From positions 992,001 to 1,056,000 of the forward strand of contig JADJWR010000002.1 in NCBI GenBank assembly GCA_016716275.1: a stretch of DNA of 64,000 bases, given 5' to 3'. The translations under genes were made by a program, and so were the position numbers. Under the pieces are notes generated by a model that was not told the origin of the DNA, made no database searches, and saw only the letters and a program-made list of their open reading frames with translations. This document shows, in pieces, positions 16,356-25,417 of the stretch. This stretch comes from Burkholderiales bacterium (lineage in GTDB: Bacteria > Pseudomonadota > Gammaproteobacteria > Burkholderiales > Burkholderiaceae_F). Within the stretch, counting starts at the first letter, position 1, and each line of letters opens with the position of its first letter.

Positions 16356-16363
16356 GCAAATAC
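16340..16363. promoter_or_regulatory. Palindromic operator, probable MarR site
   Basis: An inverted repeat with outer arms GTATTT and AAATAC and inner core CTTG-T-CAAG. It is imperfect by one base of spacing between the two halves. It covers the -35 hexamer TTGACA, so a bound repressor would block RNA polymerase. It is unusually AT-rich for this genome. The MarR gene in the operon is the obvious candidate ligand. Confidence 0.65.
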
Positions 16364-16474
16364 CCGGAAAGCGGCATCGCCGGGTCGCCGCGCGGGCGGC
16401 ACCCGGGGCCGGCGGCGACCGCTGCCGGCGGACGGCCGGTGCGATCGCTTAAGCTTCGCGCGGACCGAGTGCCG

Positions 16475-17152
16475 ATGAGCCCCGATTCGAAGCCGTTCAC
16501 CCGCGCGCAGTTGCTGGCGGCGCCGCGCCAGATCCTGCGCGAGGGCCGCTGGGCCAACGCGCGGGTGGTCAAGGCGACGATCGGCGGCGCCGACTGGACG
16601 GTGAAGGACTTCGGCCCGCGCGGCTGGTGGGTGCGCAACCTGTTCGGCCGTTGGCTGCTGCGCCGCGAGCTGCGGGCGCTGCGCCGGCTGGCCGGCGTCG
16701 ACGGCGTGCCGGCGCAGCCGTTTCGCCTCGACGCGCACGCGATCGCGGCGCGCTACGTGCCCGGGGTGACGCTCGACCGGGCGCCGCGCGAGCAGATGAA
16801 CGAGGCGTTCTTCCTGGCGCTGGAGGCGCTGTTCCGGCAGGTGCACGCGCGCGGCCTGGTGCACCTGGACTCGCGCGGCTCGAGCAACCTGCTGGCCACG
16901 CCGCAGGGCCGGCCTGCGGTGATCGACTTCCAGGCGGCGCTGCGCACGGCGCTGCTGCCGCCGCCGCTGCGCCGGCTGCTCGAGGCGGTCGACATGGGCG
17001 GGGTGTACAAGAACTGGCTGCGGCACGCGCCGGAGTCGCTCGACGCCGGGCGCCGCGCCCTCTACGAGCGCAGCACGCGGCTGCGCCGGCTGTGGGTCGG
17101 CCGCGGCTACTTCGGCGTGCGCAAGGAACGCCAGCGAGGACAACGATCATGA
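16475..17152 (+). CDS. Small RIO/BUD32-like protein kinase
   Basis: A 225-residue kinase-fold protein read from MSPDSKPFTRAQ. It has the ATP-contacting Lys (VKDF, K44), a possible salt-bridge Glu (RREL, E65), the catalytic loop GLVHLDSRGSSNLL (H130, D132, N138) and a metal-binding DFQ (D151). It may phosphorylate a protein or a sugar/lipid such as a lipopolysaccharide core residue. Its stop overlaps the start of the methyltransferase gene (ATGA). It is transcribed divergently from the aryl-CoA operon. Confidence 0.7.
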   Translation: MSPDSKPFTRAQLLAAPRQILREGRWANARVVKATIGGADWTVKDFGPRGWWVRNLFGRWLLRRELRALRRLAGVDGVPAQPFRLDAHAIAARYVPGVTLDRAPREQMNEAFFLALEALFRQVHARGLVHLDSRGSSNLLATPQGRPAVIDFQAALRTALLPPPLRRLLEAVDMGGVYKNWLRHAPESLDAGRRALYERSTRLRRLWVGRGYFGVRKERQRGQRS

Positions 17153-17721
17153 TGCAGGCCCTGAAATCGCTGTTTGCCCAGCCGCAGCTGCGGCGCTTGG
17201 TGGTCGCACTGCGCGTGCCGCTGACCGTCGTGGCGATCGTGCTGCTGGCGCCGCTGCTCAGGCGCGAGTGGCTGCCGGCGGGCTTCCTGGTGTCGATGTT
17301 CGGCGAGCTGATCCAGCTGTGGTGCTTCGCTTCACTGGACAAGAACGCCGACCTTGCCGCGCGCGGACCCTATGCGCTGGTGCGCAACCCGATGTACCTC
17401 GGCCGCTTCTTCATCATCGGCGGCTTCCTGCTGCTGCTCGGCCAGCCGTGGATCCTGATGCCGTACGCGATCGGCTACTGGCTGTACATGGATTCGCGGG
17501 TCGGCCGCGAGGAGGCGCGGCTGCGCAGGATCTTCGGCGAATCGTACGAACGCTACTGCGCGCAGGTGCGTCGCTTCGTGCCGGGCCTGCCGCAGCCGGG
17601 CCAGCCGGTGGCGACCTGGAGCTGGAAGCTGTTCCGCCAGAACCACGGGCCGCTGAACCTGACGCTGACGCTGGTCGTCTGGGGCGCGGTGGCGGTCTGG
17701 CTGAACATGCGGCCGCTGTAG
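17149..17721 (+). CDS. Isoprenylcysteine carboxyl methyltransferase-family membrane protein
   Basis: A 190-residue membrane protein with about four or five hydrophobic segments and the PEMT/ICMT signature region GPYALVRNPMYLGRFFIIGG followed by REEARLRRIFGESYERYCAQVRRFVP. Such enzymes use S-adenosylmethionine at the membrane, but bacterial substrates are mostly unknown. It is translationally coupled to the kinase gene, so the two probably work together. Confidence 0.8.
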   Translation: MMQALKSLFAQPQLRRLVVALRVPLTVVAIVLLAPLLRREWLPAGFLVSMFGELIQLWCFASLDKNADLAARGPYALVRNPMYLGRFFIIGGFLLLLGQPWILMPYAIGYWLYMDSRVGREEARLRRIFGESYERYCAQVRRFVPGLPQPGQPVATWSWKLFRQNHGPLNLTLTLVVWGAVAVWLNMRPL

Positions 17722-17736
17722 GCGAGCGGGCCGCGC

Positions 17737-18228
17737 TCAGGCGGGAGCGCGCACCGGCCGGCCGCTGAAGCGGCCGCGCAGCAGCACCGCCTGCAGGCGG
17801 CGCGCGGTGGCGTCGACGAAGCCGACGTTCGAGTCGCAGAGGATCAGCTGCTCGCAATGCGGTGCGAACAGCGACGGCCGGTCGTCGAGCGCCACCCAGG
17901 GCGTCTTCTCGTGCCCCTGCGCGCGCAGCCAGGTGGCGCACTCGGCGTGCCGCCGGTACGGCCGCAGGGCCGCCGGCGTGTCGGCCGAGGTGGCCAGCGG
18001 CGTGGCGTCGATCACCCGCCGGCGCAGCGCATCCGGCAGCGGCTGCGTCATTTCGCCCAGGCTCCGGTCGGTGCGCCACGAGGTCGACAGGACGATGTTC
18101 ACCTCGGGGAACGGCTCGAGCGACTGCGCCAGGTCGGGGGCGCGGGCGAACAGCCGCGCCTCGTCGAAGCACGGGTCCTCGTGCAGCACGCCGTCGAAGT
18201 CGAGAAACAGGATCATCAAGCCGGCCAT
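17737..18228 (-). CDS. HAD-domain protein
   Basis: A 163-residue protein beginning MAGLMILFLDFDGVLHEDP, with the HAD motif I nucleophile DFDGV, motif II-like Ser/Thr in NIVLSTSWRTD, and an acidic motif in WVALDDRPSLF. This set matches compact HAD proteins of unknown function, possibly phosphatases or nucleic-acid-end-processing enzymes. A second in-frame ATG gives MILFLDFDG and is an alternative start. It converges with the methyltransferase gene and stands alone otherwise. Confidence 0.7.
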   Translation of the reverse strand: MAGLMILFLDFDGVLHEDPCFDEARLFARAPDLAQSLEPFPEVNIVLSTSWRTDRSLGEMTQPLPDALRRRVIDATPLATSADTPAALRPYRRHAECATWLRAQGHEKTPWVALDDRPSLFAPHCEQLILCDSNVGFVDATARRLQAVLLRGRFSGRPVRAPA

Positions 18229-18437
18229 TGCCGAGCTCTCCCGAGGCGCGCCCCGGGCGCAGGAGGAGGGGACGAGGGCGCCAGGGCAATCTAGCCGCGC
18301 TGCCGCCGGCCGCACACCATTCGGGTGTCTGAGCCGTTCGGCCGAGCAGCAGGCGCCGCGTGCGATCATCGCGGCGCAGCGCGCCGCCCGGTCTGCCGCG
18401 CCGACCGGCGGCTCCCACTTGGCTCAGGAGATCCAGC

Positions 18438-18818
18438 ATGAACAAGGAGATCGTTTCGACCTCGGCGGCACCGGCGGCGATCGGGCCGTATTCGCAGGCG
18501 GTCAGGACCGGGCTGGTGGTGTTCGCCTCGGGCCAGATCGGGCTGGACCCGGCCACCGGGGAACTGGCGAGCGGCGAGTTCGAGCCGCAGGTCAGGCAGG
18601 CGTTCCGCAACCTCGAGGCGGTGGCGCACGCCTCCGGCGCGACGCTGGCCAACGCGGTGAAGTTCACGCTGTTCCTGACCGACCTGTCGCTGTTCGCGAC
18701 GGTCAACCGGATCATGGGCGAGGTCGTGCCGCAGCCCTATCCGGCGCGTTCGACGATCGGCGTGGCCAGCCTGCCGAAGGGCGCGCAGTTCGAGGTCGAG
18801 GCGATCTTCGTGCTGTGA
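18438..18818 (+). CDS. ridA: 2-iminobutanoate/2-iminopropanoate deaminase
   Basis: A 126-residue RidA with the canonical region YPARSTIGVASLPKG, in which Arg104 corresponds to the catalytic Arg105 of enteric RidA. It hydrolyses reactive imines released by pyridoxal-phosphate enzymes. AGGAG lies 7 bases before the ATG. The stop overlaps a GTG start of recG (GTGA), so the pair is probably one transcript. Confidence 0.9.
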   Translation: MNKEIVSTSAAPAAIGPYSQAVRTGLVVFASGQIGLDPATGELASGEFEPQVRQAFRNLEAVAHASGATLANAVKFTLFLTDLSLFATVNRIMGEVVPQPYPARSTIGVASLPKGAQFEVEAIFVL

Positions 18819-20878
18819 GCCGCGCGCGGCCACGCGCCGATGCCGCCGTGCGCCGCTCGCCGGGCAAGCGGCTCGAGCGGCTCGGGCTGGAGCGCGACTG
18901 GGACTTCCTGCTGCACCTGCCGCTGCGCTACATCGACGAGACGCAGCTCACGCCGATCGCCCGGCTGGCGCCCGGCGAGGAGCAGCAGGCCGAGGGCGAG
19001 GTGGTGGCCTGCGAGGTGACCGTCCGCGGCCGGCGGCAGTTGCTGGTGCGCCTGGCCGACGAAAGCGGCGAACTGCTGCTGCGCTTCTTCCACTTCTATC
19101 CGTCGACCCGCCAGCAGCTCGCTGTGGGCCGGCGCGTGCGCGTGTACGGGCCCGTGCGCGGCGGCCCGATGGGACTGGAGATCGTGCATCCGCGCGTGCA
19201 TGCGGCGCACGCCGGCGAGCCGCTGCCGCAGCGGCTGACCCCCGTTTACCCGAGCACCGAAGGCGTCGGCCAGGCGTGGCTGCGCGCGCGCATCGGCCGC
19301 GCGCTGCGCGACGTCGAGATCACCGAGACCGTGCCGGCGGAACTGCTCGCCGCGACCGGCCTGCCGCCGCTTGCCGAGGCGATCGCCGGGCTGCACCAGC
19401 CGCCGCCGGGCGTCGATGCGGCGGCGCTGGCCCGGCAGCAGGGGCCGTGGTGGGAGCGGATCAGGTTCGACGAGCTGCTGGCGCAGCAGATCTCGCTGCG
19501 CACTGCGCGGGCGCGGCGCGCCGAGCGGTCGGCGCCGCCTCTGCCCGCAGGCGGCGCGCTGGTCGCCCGGCTGCAGGCGGCGCTGCCGTTCGCGCTGACC
19601 GCTGCGCAGCAGCGCGTGCGGCGCGAGATCGAGGCGGACCTCGCACGCACCGTGCCGATGCAGCGACTGATCCAGGGCGACGTCGGCAGTGGCAAGACGG
19701 TCGTCGCGGCGCTGGCGGCGGCACAGGCGATCGACGCCGGCTGCCAGGCGACGCTGATGGCGCCGACCGAGATCCTGGCCGAGCAGCACTTCGGCCGCAT
19801 CGTGCAATGGCTGGCGCCGCTCGGCGTGCAGGTGGCCTGGCTGGCTGGCAAGCTGAAGGCGAGCGAGAAGCGCGCCGCGCAGCTGGCCGCCGCCTCGGGC
19901 GCGGCGCAGCTGGTGATCGGCACGCATGCGCTGATCCAGGAGGCGGTGCAGTTCGCCAACCTCGGACTGGCGATCGTCGACGAGCAGCATCGCTTCGGCG
20001 TGGCGCAGCGGCTGCGCCTGCGCTCGCGCGCCGGCGCGCAGGAGGGCACGCCGCACCTGCTGATGCTCTCGGCGACGCCGATCCCGCGCACGCTGGCGAT
20101 GAGCTACTTCGCCGACCTCGACGTGTCGGTGATCGACGAACTGCCGCCGGGCCGCCAGCCGGTGGTGACCAAGCTGGTCGCCGCCGGCCGCCGCGACGAG
20201 GTGCTCGGGCGCGTGCGCGCCGAGGCGGCGCGCGGCGCGCAGGTCTACTGGGTCTGCCCGCTGGTCAACGAGGGCGAGGACGAGTCGACGGCCGAACTGA
20301 CCGCCGCCAGCGCGATGTACGAGCAGACCCGGGCGCTGTTGCCCGAGCTGCGCCTGGGCCTGCTGCACGGCCAGCTGCCGCCGGCGGAGAAGACCGAGGT
20401 GATGGGCGCCTTCGCGGCCGGCGCGATCGACGTGCTGGTGGCCACCACGGTGATCGAGGTCGGCGTCGACGTGCCGCGGGCGACGCTGATGGTGATCGAG
20501 CACGCGCAGCGCTTCGGGCTGGCGCAGCTGCACCAGCTGCGCGGCCGCATCGGCCGCGGCGCCGAGCAGAGCTTCTGCGTGCTGCTGTACGACGAGCCGC
20601 TGTCGGAGGCGGCGCGCGAGCGGCTGAAGATCGTCTACGAGTCGAGCGACGGCTTCGAGATCGCCCGTCGCGACCTCGCGCTTCGCGGCCCGGGCGAGTT
20701 CCTCGGCGCGCGCCAGTCGGGCCTGCCGCTGCTGCGCTTCGCCGATCTGGAGCGCGACGTCGACCTGCTCGAGCAGGCGCGCGGCGTGGCGCTGCGGATG
20801 CTCGCCGGCCATCCGGTGCAGGCGGCGGCGCACGTGCAGCGCTGGCTCGGCGCGCGCGCCGAGTACCTGGTCGCCTGA
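18815..20878 (+). CDS. recG: ATP-dependent DNA helicase RecG
   Basis: A 687-residue branch-migration helicase that remodels stalled forks and Holliday junctions. Visible are the wedge/OB region (RRQLLVRLADESGELLLRFFH), Walker A GDVGSGKTVVAALAA, DEQH box IVDEQHRFGV, motif III LMLSATPIPRTLAMS and motif VI QLRGRIGRG. The start is taken as GTG at 18815, overlapping the ridA stop. A GTG at 18848 is the alternative and would lose 11 residues. Confidence 0.95.
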   Translation: MSRARPRADAAVRRSPGKRLERLGLERDWDFLLHLPLRYIDETQLTPIARLAPGEEQQAEGEVVACEVTVRGRRQLLVRLADESGELLLRFFHFYPSTRQQLAVGRRVRVYGPVRGGPMGLEIVHPRVHAAHAGEPLPQRLTPVYPSTEGVGQAWLRARIGRALRDVEITETVPAELLAATGLPPLAEAIAGLHQPPPGVDAAALARQQGPWWERIRFDELLAQQISLRTARARRAERSAPPLPAGGALVARLQAALPFALTAAQQRVRREIEADLARTVPMQRLIQGDVGSGKTVVAALAAAQAIDAGCQATLMAPTEILAEQHFGRIVQWLAPLGVQVAWLAGKLKASEKRAAQLAAASGAAQLVIGTHALIQEAVQFANLGLAIVDEQHRFGVAQRLRLRSRAGAQEGTPHLLMLSATPIPRTLAMSYFADLDVSVIDELPPGRQPVVTKLVAAGRRDEVLGRVRAEAARGAQVYWVCPLVNEGEDESTAELTAASAMYEQTRALLPELRLGLLHGQLPPAEKTEVMGAFAAGAIDVLVATTVIEVGVDVPRATLMVIEHAQRFGLAQLHQLRGRIGRGAEQSFCVLLYDEPLSEAARERLKIVYESSDGFEIARRDLALRGPGEFLGARQSGLPLLRFADLERDVDLLEQARGVALRMLAGHPVQAAAHVQRWLGARAEYLVA

Positions 20879-20929
20879 CGGCGCCGTGCGCCCTATGATT
20901 GGCCCTCACCGGCGCGCCACCTGACCTGC

Positions 20930-21874
20930 ATGACCCTGACCGAACTGAAGTACATCGTCGCGGTCGCCCGCGAGCGGCACTTCGGGCGTGCCGCCGAAGC
21001 CTGCTTCGTCAGCCAGCCGACGCTGTCGGTGGCGATCAAGAAGCTGGAGGACGAGCTCGGCGTGGTGCTGTTCGAGCGGGGCAGCAGCGAGGTGTCGCTG
21101 ACGCTGTCCGGCGAGCGCATCGTGGTGCAGGCGCAGCGCGTGCTCGACGAGGCGGCGCGGGTCAAGGAGCTGGCCAAGCAGGGCAAGGACCCGCTCGCCG
21201 GCGCGCTGCGGGTCGGCGTCATCTACACCATCGGTCCGTACCTGCTGCCGACGCTGATCCGCCAGCTGCTGCGCGACGCGCCGCAGATGCCGCTGCTGCT
21301 GAACGAGAACTTCACCGTCAGGCTGCTCGAGCTGCTGAAAAACGGCGAGATCGACGTGGCGATCCTGGCGCTGCCGCTGCCGGAGGCCGGCGTGATGACG
21401 CAGCCGGTGTACGACGAGCAGTTCACGGTCGCCGTGCCGCGCAGCCACCGGTGGGCGAAGAAGCGGTCGGTGTCGGCCGACGACCTGAAGAAGGAGACGA
21501 TGCTGCTGCTCGGCACCGGCCACTGCTTCCGCGACCAGGTGCTCGAGGTCTGCCCCGAGCTGTCGCGCTTCGCCACCGGCGCCGAGGGCATCCAGAAGAC
21601 CTTCGAGGGCTCGTCGCTGGAAACGATCCGCCACATGGTCGCCTCCGGCCTCGGCGTAACCGTGCTGCCGATGAGCTCGATCCCGGAAAAGGTGCCGCGC
21701 GACTCGCTGATCGCCTACCTGCCGTTCAGAAAGCCGGTGCCGGAGCGGCGCGTGGTGCTCGCCTGGCGCAAGAGCTTCACCCGCGGCGCGGCGATCGAGG
21801 CGCTGCGCAAGGCGATCCTGAAGTGCCCGCTGCACGGCGCGGCCAAGCTCGACCTGCCGCCCGAGTCATCGTGA
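20930..21874 (+). CDS. oxyR: Hydrogen-peroxide-responsive LysR regulator OxyR
   Basis: A 314-residue LysR-type regulator. The N-terminal helix-turn-helix is RHFGRAAEACFVSQPTLSVAIKKLE. The redox pair is Cys199 and Cys208 in GTGHCFRDQVLEVCPE, exactly the positions of E. coli OxyR, so peroxide sensing through a disulfide is expected. It lies between recG and dps. The dps gene is a classical OxyR target and starts 94 bases after its stop. Confidence 0.95.
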   Translation: MTLTELKYIVAVARERHFGRAAEACFVSQPTLSVAIKKLEDELGVVLFERGSSEVSLTLSGERIVVQAQRVLDEAARVKELAKQGKDPLAGALRVGVIYTIGPYLLPTLIRQLLRDAPQMPLLLNENFTVRLLELLKNGEIDVAILALPLPEAGVMTQPVYDEQFTVAVPRSHRWAKKRSVSADDLKKETMLLLGTGHCFRDQVLEVCPELSRFATGAEGIQKTFEGSSLETIRHMVASGLGVTVLPMSSIPEKVPRDSLIAYLPFRKPVPERRVVLAWRKSFTRGAAIEALRKAILKCPLHGAAKLDLPPESS

Positions 21875-21967
21875 ATCGCTATGACGGCGGTCGGAAATGC
21901 CAATTGGTCGGCGGTGCCGCCAGCCGCTAGCATCAGTCGTGAACGGTACGCTGAAAAGGAGAACCGG

Positions 21968-22480
21968 ATGGCCAAGAAGAAATCCGACCTGAACGCCGGC
22001 GCCGCCTCGGCGCCGGCGATCGACATCGGCATCGACGCCAAGGACCGCGAGAAGGTCGCCCATGCGCTGTCGCGCCTGCTCGCCGACACCTATGGCCTGT
22101 ACCTGAAGACGCACAACTTTCACTGGAACGTCGAAGGACCGATGTTCAACACGCTGCACCTGATGTTCATGGAGCAGTACACGGAGCTGTGGAACGCGCT
22201 CGACGAGATCGCCGAGCGGATCCGCTCGCTCGGCTACCCGGCGCCCGGCAGCTACAAGGCGTTCGCCAAGCTCAGTTCGATCGAGGACACCGACGGCGTG
22301 CCGGAGGCGCTGGCGATGGTGCGCGAACTCGTCAAGGGCCACGAGGCCGTCGCCCGCACCGCCCGCGCCGCCTTCGTCCCGGCCGAGAAGGCCAGCGACG
22401 AGGTGACCGCCGACCTGCTGACCCAGCGCCTGCAGATCCACGAGAAGACCGCCTGGATGCTCAGGAGCCTGCTGCAGTAG
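21968..22480 (+). CDS. dps: Dps family ferritin-like DNA-protection protein
   Basis: A 170-residue protein with a lysine-rich N-terminus (MAKKKSD) and the ferroxidase region THNFHWNVEGPMFNTLHLMF. His52, His64, Asp79 and Glu83 line up with ligands of Dps. It forms a 12-mer shell that stores iron oxidised by peroxide and may bind DNA through its basic tail. AAAAGGAGA precedes the ATG. It lies directly downstream of oxyR on the same strand. Confidence 0.92.
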   Translation: MAKKKSDLNAGAASAPAIDIGIDAKDREKVAHALSRLLADTYGLYLKTHNFHWNVEGPMFNTLHLMFMEQYTELWNALDEIAERIRSLGYPAPGSYKAFAKLSSIEDTDGVPEALAMVRELVKGHEAVARTARAAFVPAEKASDEVTADLLTQRLQIHEKTAWMLRSLLQ

Positions 22481-22558
22481 GCTGCCGGGCCGGCGTTTGC
22501 AGGCAGCCTCTCTCCTCAGGCTGACTTCGGCGACGGCGCAGTCAGGGCGCCGAGCGCT

Positions 22559-23640
<1,082 letters not shown>

Positions 23641-23641
<1 letters not shown>

Positions 23642-24489
23642 TATTTCTCCGTCTCCACCAGTCCCTTGACGAACCACTTCTGCATCAGCAGCACCACCAA
23701 GGCCGGCGGCAGCAGCGCCAGCATGGCGGTGGCCATCACCAGGTTCCACTCGTTGGCGGCGTCGCCGCCGACGATCATCCGCTTGATGCCGATGACCACC
23801 GTGTACATCGACTCGTCGGTGGTGATCAGCAGCGGCCACAGGTACTGGTTCCAGCCGTAGATGAACTGGATCACGAACAGCGCCGCCATGGTGGTCTTCG
23901 ACAGCGGCATCACCACGTCCCAGAAGAAGCGCAGCGGCCCGGCGCCGTCGATGCGCGCCGCCTCGGCGAGTTCGTCGGGGATGGTCATGAAGAACTGGCG
24001 GAACAGGAAGGTGGCGGTGGCCGAGGCGATCAGCGGCAGCGTCAGGCCGGCATACGAGTTCAGGATGCCGAGGTCGGCGATCACCTGGAAAGTCGGGATG
24101 ATGCGCACCTCGACCGGCAGCATCAGGGTGACGAAGATCGTCCAGAAGAAGAACATCCGCAGCGGGAAGCGGAAGTAGACGATGGCGAACGACGAGATGA
24201 TCGAGATGGCGATCTTGCCGAAGGTGATCGCCAGCGCCACGATGGCGCTGTTGACCAGCATCGTCGCCACCGGCGCCTTCGATCCCGCCTCGGTCCCGCC
24301 GAACAGCACCTGCGAGTAGTTCTCGATGAACTGGTCGCCGGGCACGAGCGGCATCGGCGCCGCCATGATCTGCTCGAGCGTCAGCGTCGAGGCGACGAAG
24401 GTCACGTACACCGGGAAGGCGATGGTGATCACGCCGACGATCAGCACCGCATGCGACAGGACATCGAGCCAGGGACGACGTTCGACCAA
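23641..24489 (-). CDS. ugpE: Glycerol-3-phosphate ABC transporter permease
   Basis: A 282-residue inner-membrane permease with six predicted helices. The EAA loop that contacts the ATPase reads ELAEAARIDGAGPLRFFWDVVMP. It begins MVERRPWLDVLSHAVLIVG and ends WFVKGLVETEK, matching UgpE. It lies 10 bases from ugpA and overlaps ugpC. Confidence 0.88.
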
Positions 24490-24499
24490 GTTCGCGCCC

Positions 24500-25381
24500 C
24501 TAGTACTGGACCCGCCGCTCGATGAAGCGGAACTGCACCACCGTCAGCGCGATCACGATCGCCATCAGGATCACCGACTGCGCCGACGAGCCGCCGAGGT
24601 CGGCCGCCTTGACGCCGTCGTGGTAGACCTTGTACACGAGGATCTGGGTGGCCTGCGCCGGACCGCCCTGGGTGATCGCGTCGATGATGCCGAAGGTGCC
24701 GAAGAACGCGTAGACGACGTTGACCACCAGCAGGAAGAAGGCGGTCGGCGACAGCAGCGGGAAGACGATCGTCCAGAAGCGCCGCGCAGGACCCGCCCCG
24801 TCGATCGCGGCCGCCTCGATCAGCGACTTCGGGATCGACTGCAGGCCGGCGAGGAAGAACAGGAAGTTGTAGCTGATCTGGTTCCACACCGCGGCCATGA
24901 TCACCAGCAGCATCGCCTGGTTGCCGTTGATCACCCAGTTCCAGTGGATGCCGAAGCCGCGCAGCATGAAGGTGACGATGCCGATCGACGGCGCGAACAT
25001 GAATGCGTACAGCACGCCGGCCACCGCGGCGGCCACCGCGTAGGGCCAGATGAGCAGCGTCTTGTAGGCCATCGCGCCGCGCACCACCCGGTCGGTCATC
25101 ACCGCCAGCAGCAGCGACAGCGCGATGCCGATGCCGGCCACCGCGATGCTGAACACCGCCGTGGTGCGGAACGACGCCAGGTAGTTCGGATCACTGAACA
25201 GCGTCTGGAAGTTCTGCAGGCCGACGAACTGCGTGCGCAGGCCGAAGGCGTCCTGCAGCTGGAACGAGTACCAGACCGCCTGCGACGCCGGCCAGAAGAA
25301 GAAGACGATGGTGATGGCGAGCTGCGGCGCCACCAGCAGGTAGGGCAGCCACGCCGAGCGGAAGACGACGCGTTTTTCCAT
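24500..25381 (-). CDS. ugpA: Glycerol-3-phosphate ABC transporter permease
   Basis: A 293-residue inner-membrane permease starting MEKRVVFRSAWLPYLLVAPQ, with the coupling loop SLIEAAAIDGAGPARRFWTI. It pairs with UgpE. The wording TQGGPAQATQILVYKVYHDG is typical of the UgpA/MalF group. It follows ugpB after 36 bases. Confidence 0.88.
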   Translation of the reverse strand: MEKRVVFRSAWLPYLLVAPQLAITIVFFFWPASQAVWYSFQLQDAFGLRTQFVGLQNFQTLFSDPNYLASFRTTAVFSIAVAGIGIALSLLLAVMTDRVVRGAMAYKTLLIWPYAVAAAVAGVLYAFMFAPSIGIVTFMLRGFGIHWNWVINGNQAMLLVIMAAVWNQISYNFLFFLAGLQSIPKSLIEAAAIDGAGPARRFWTIVFPLLSPTAFFLLVVNVVYAFFGTFGIIDAITQGGPAQATQILVYKVYHDGVKAADLGGSSAQSVILMAIVIALTVVQFRFIERRVQY

Positions 25382-25417
25382 TCCGCCCGGCGCGGCAGGT
25401 GCAGCGGTGCTGCTGGG

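Noticed and set aside
14083..16452. Open frame of 789 codons opposite the fused monooxygenase
   Set aside because: It is the shadow of a well-supported flavoprotein gene on the other strand.
23650..23660. CGTCTCCACCA matching the 3' end of tRNA-Ala, possible attachment site
   Set aside because: Only 11 bases match, it lies in the conserved C-terminal coding end of ugpE, and no integrase is present.
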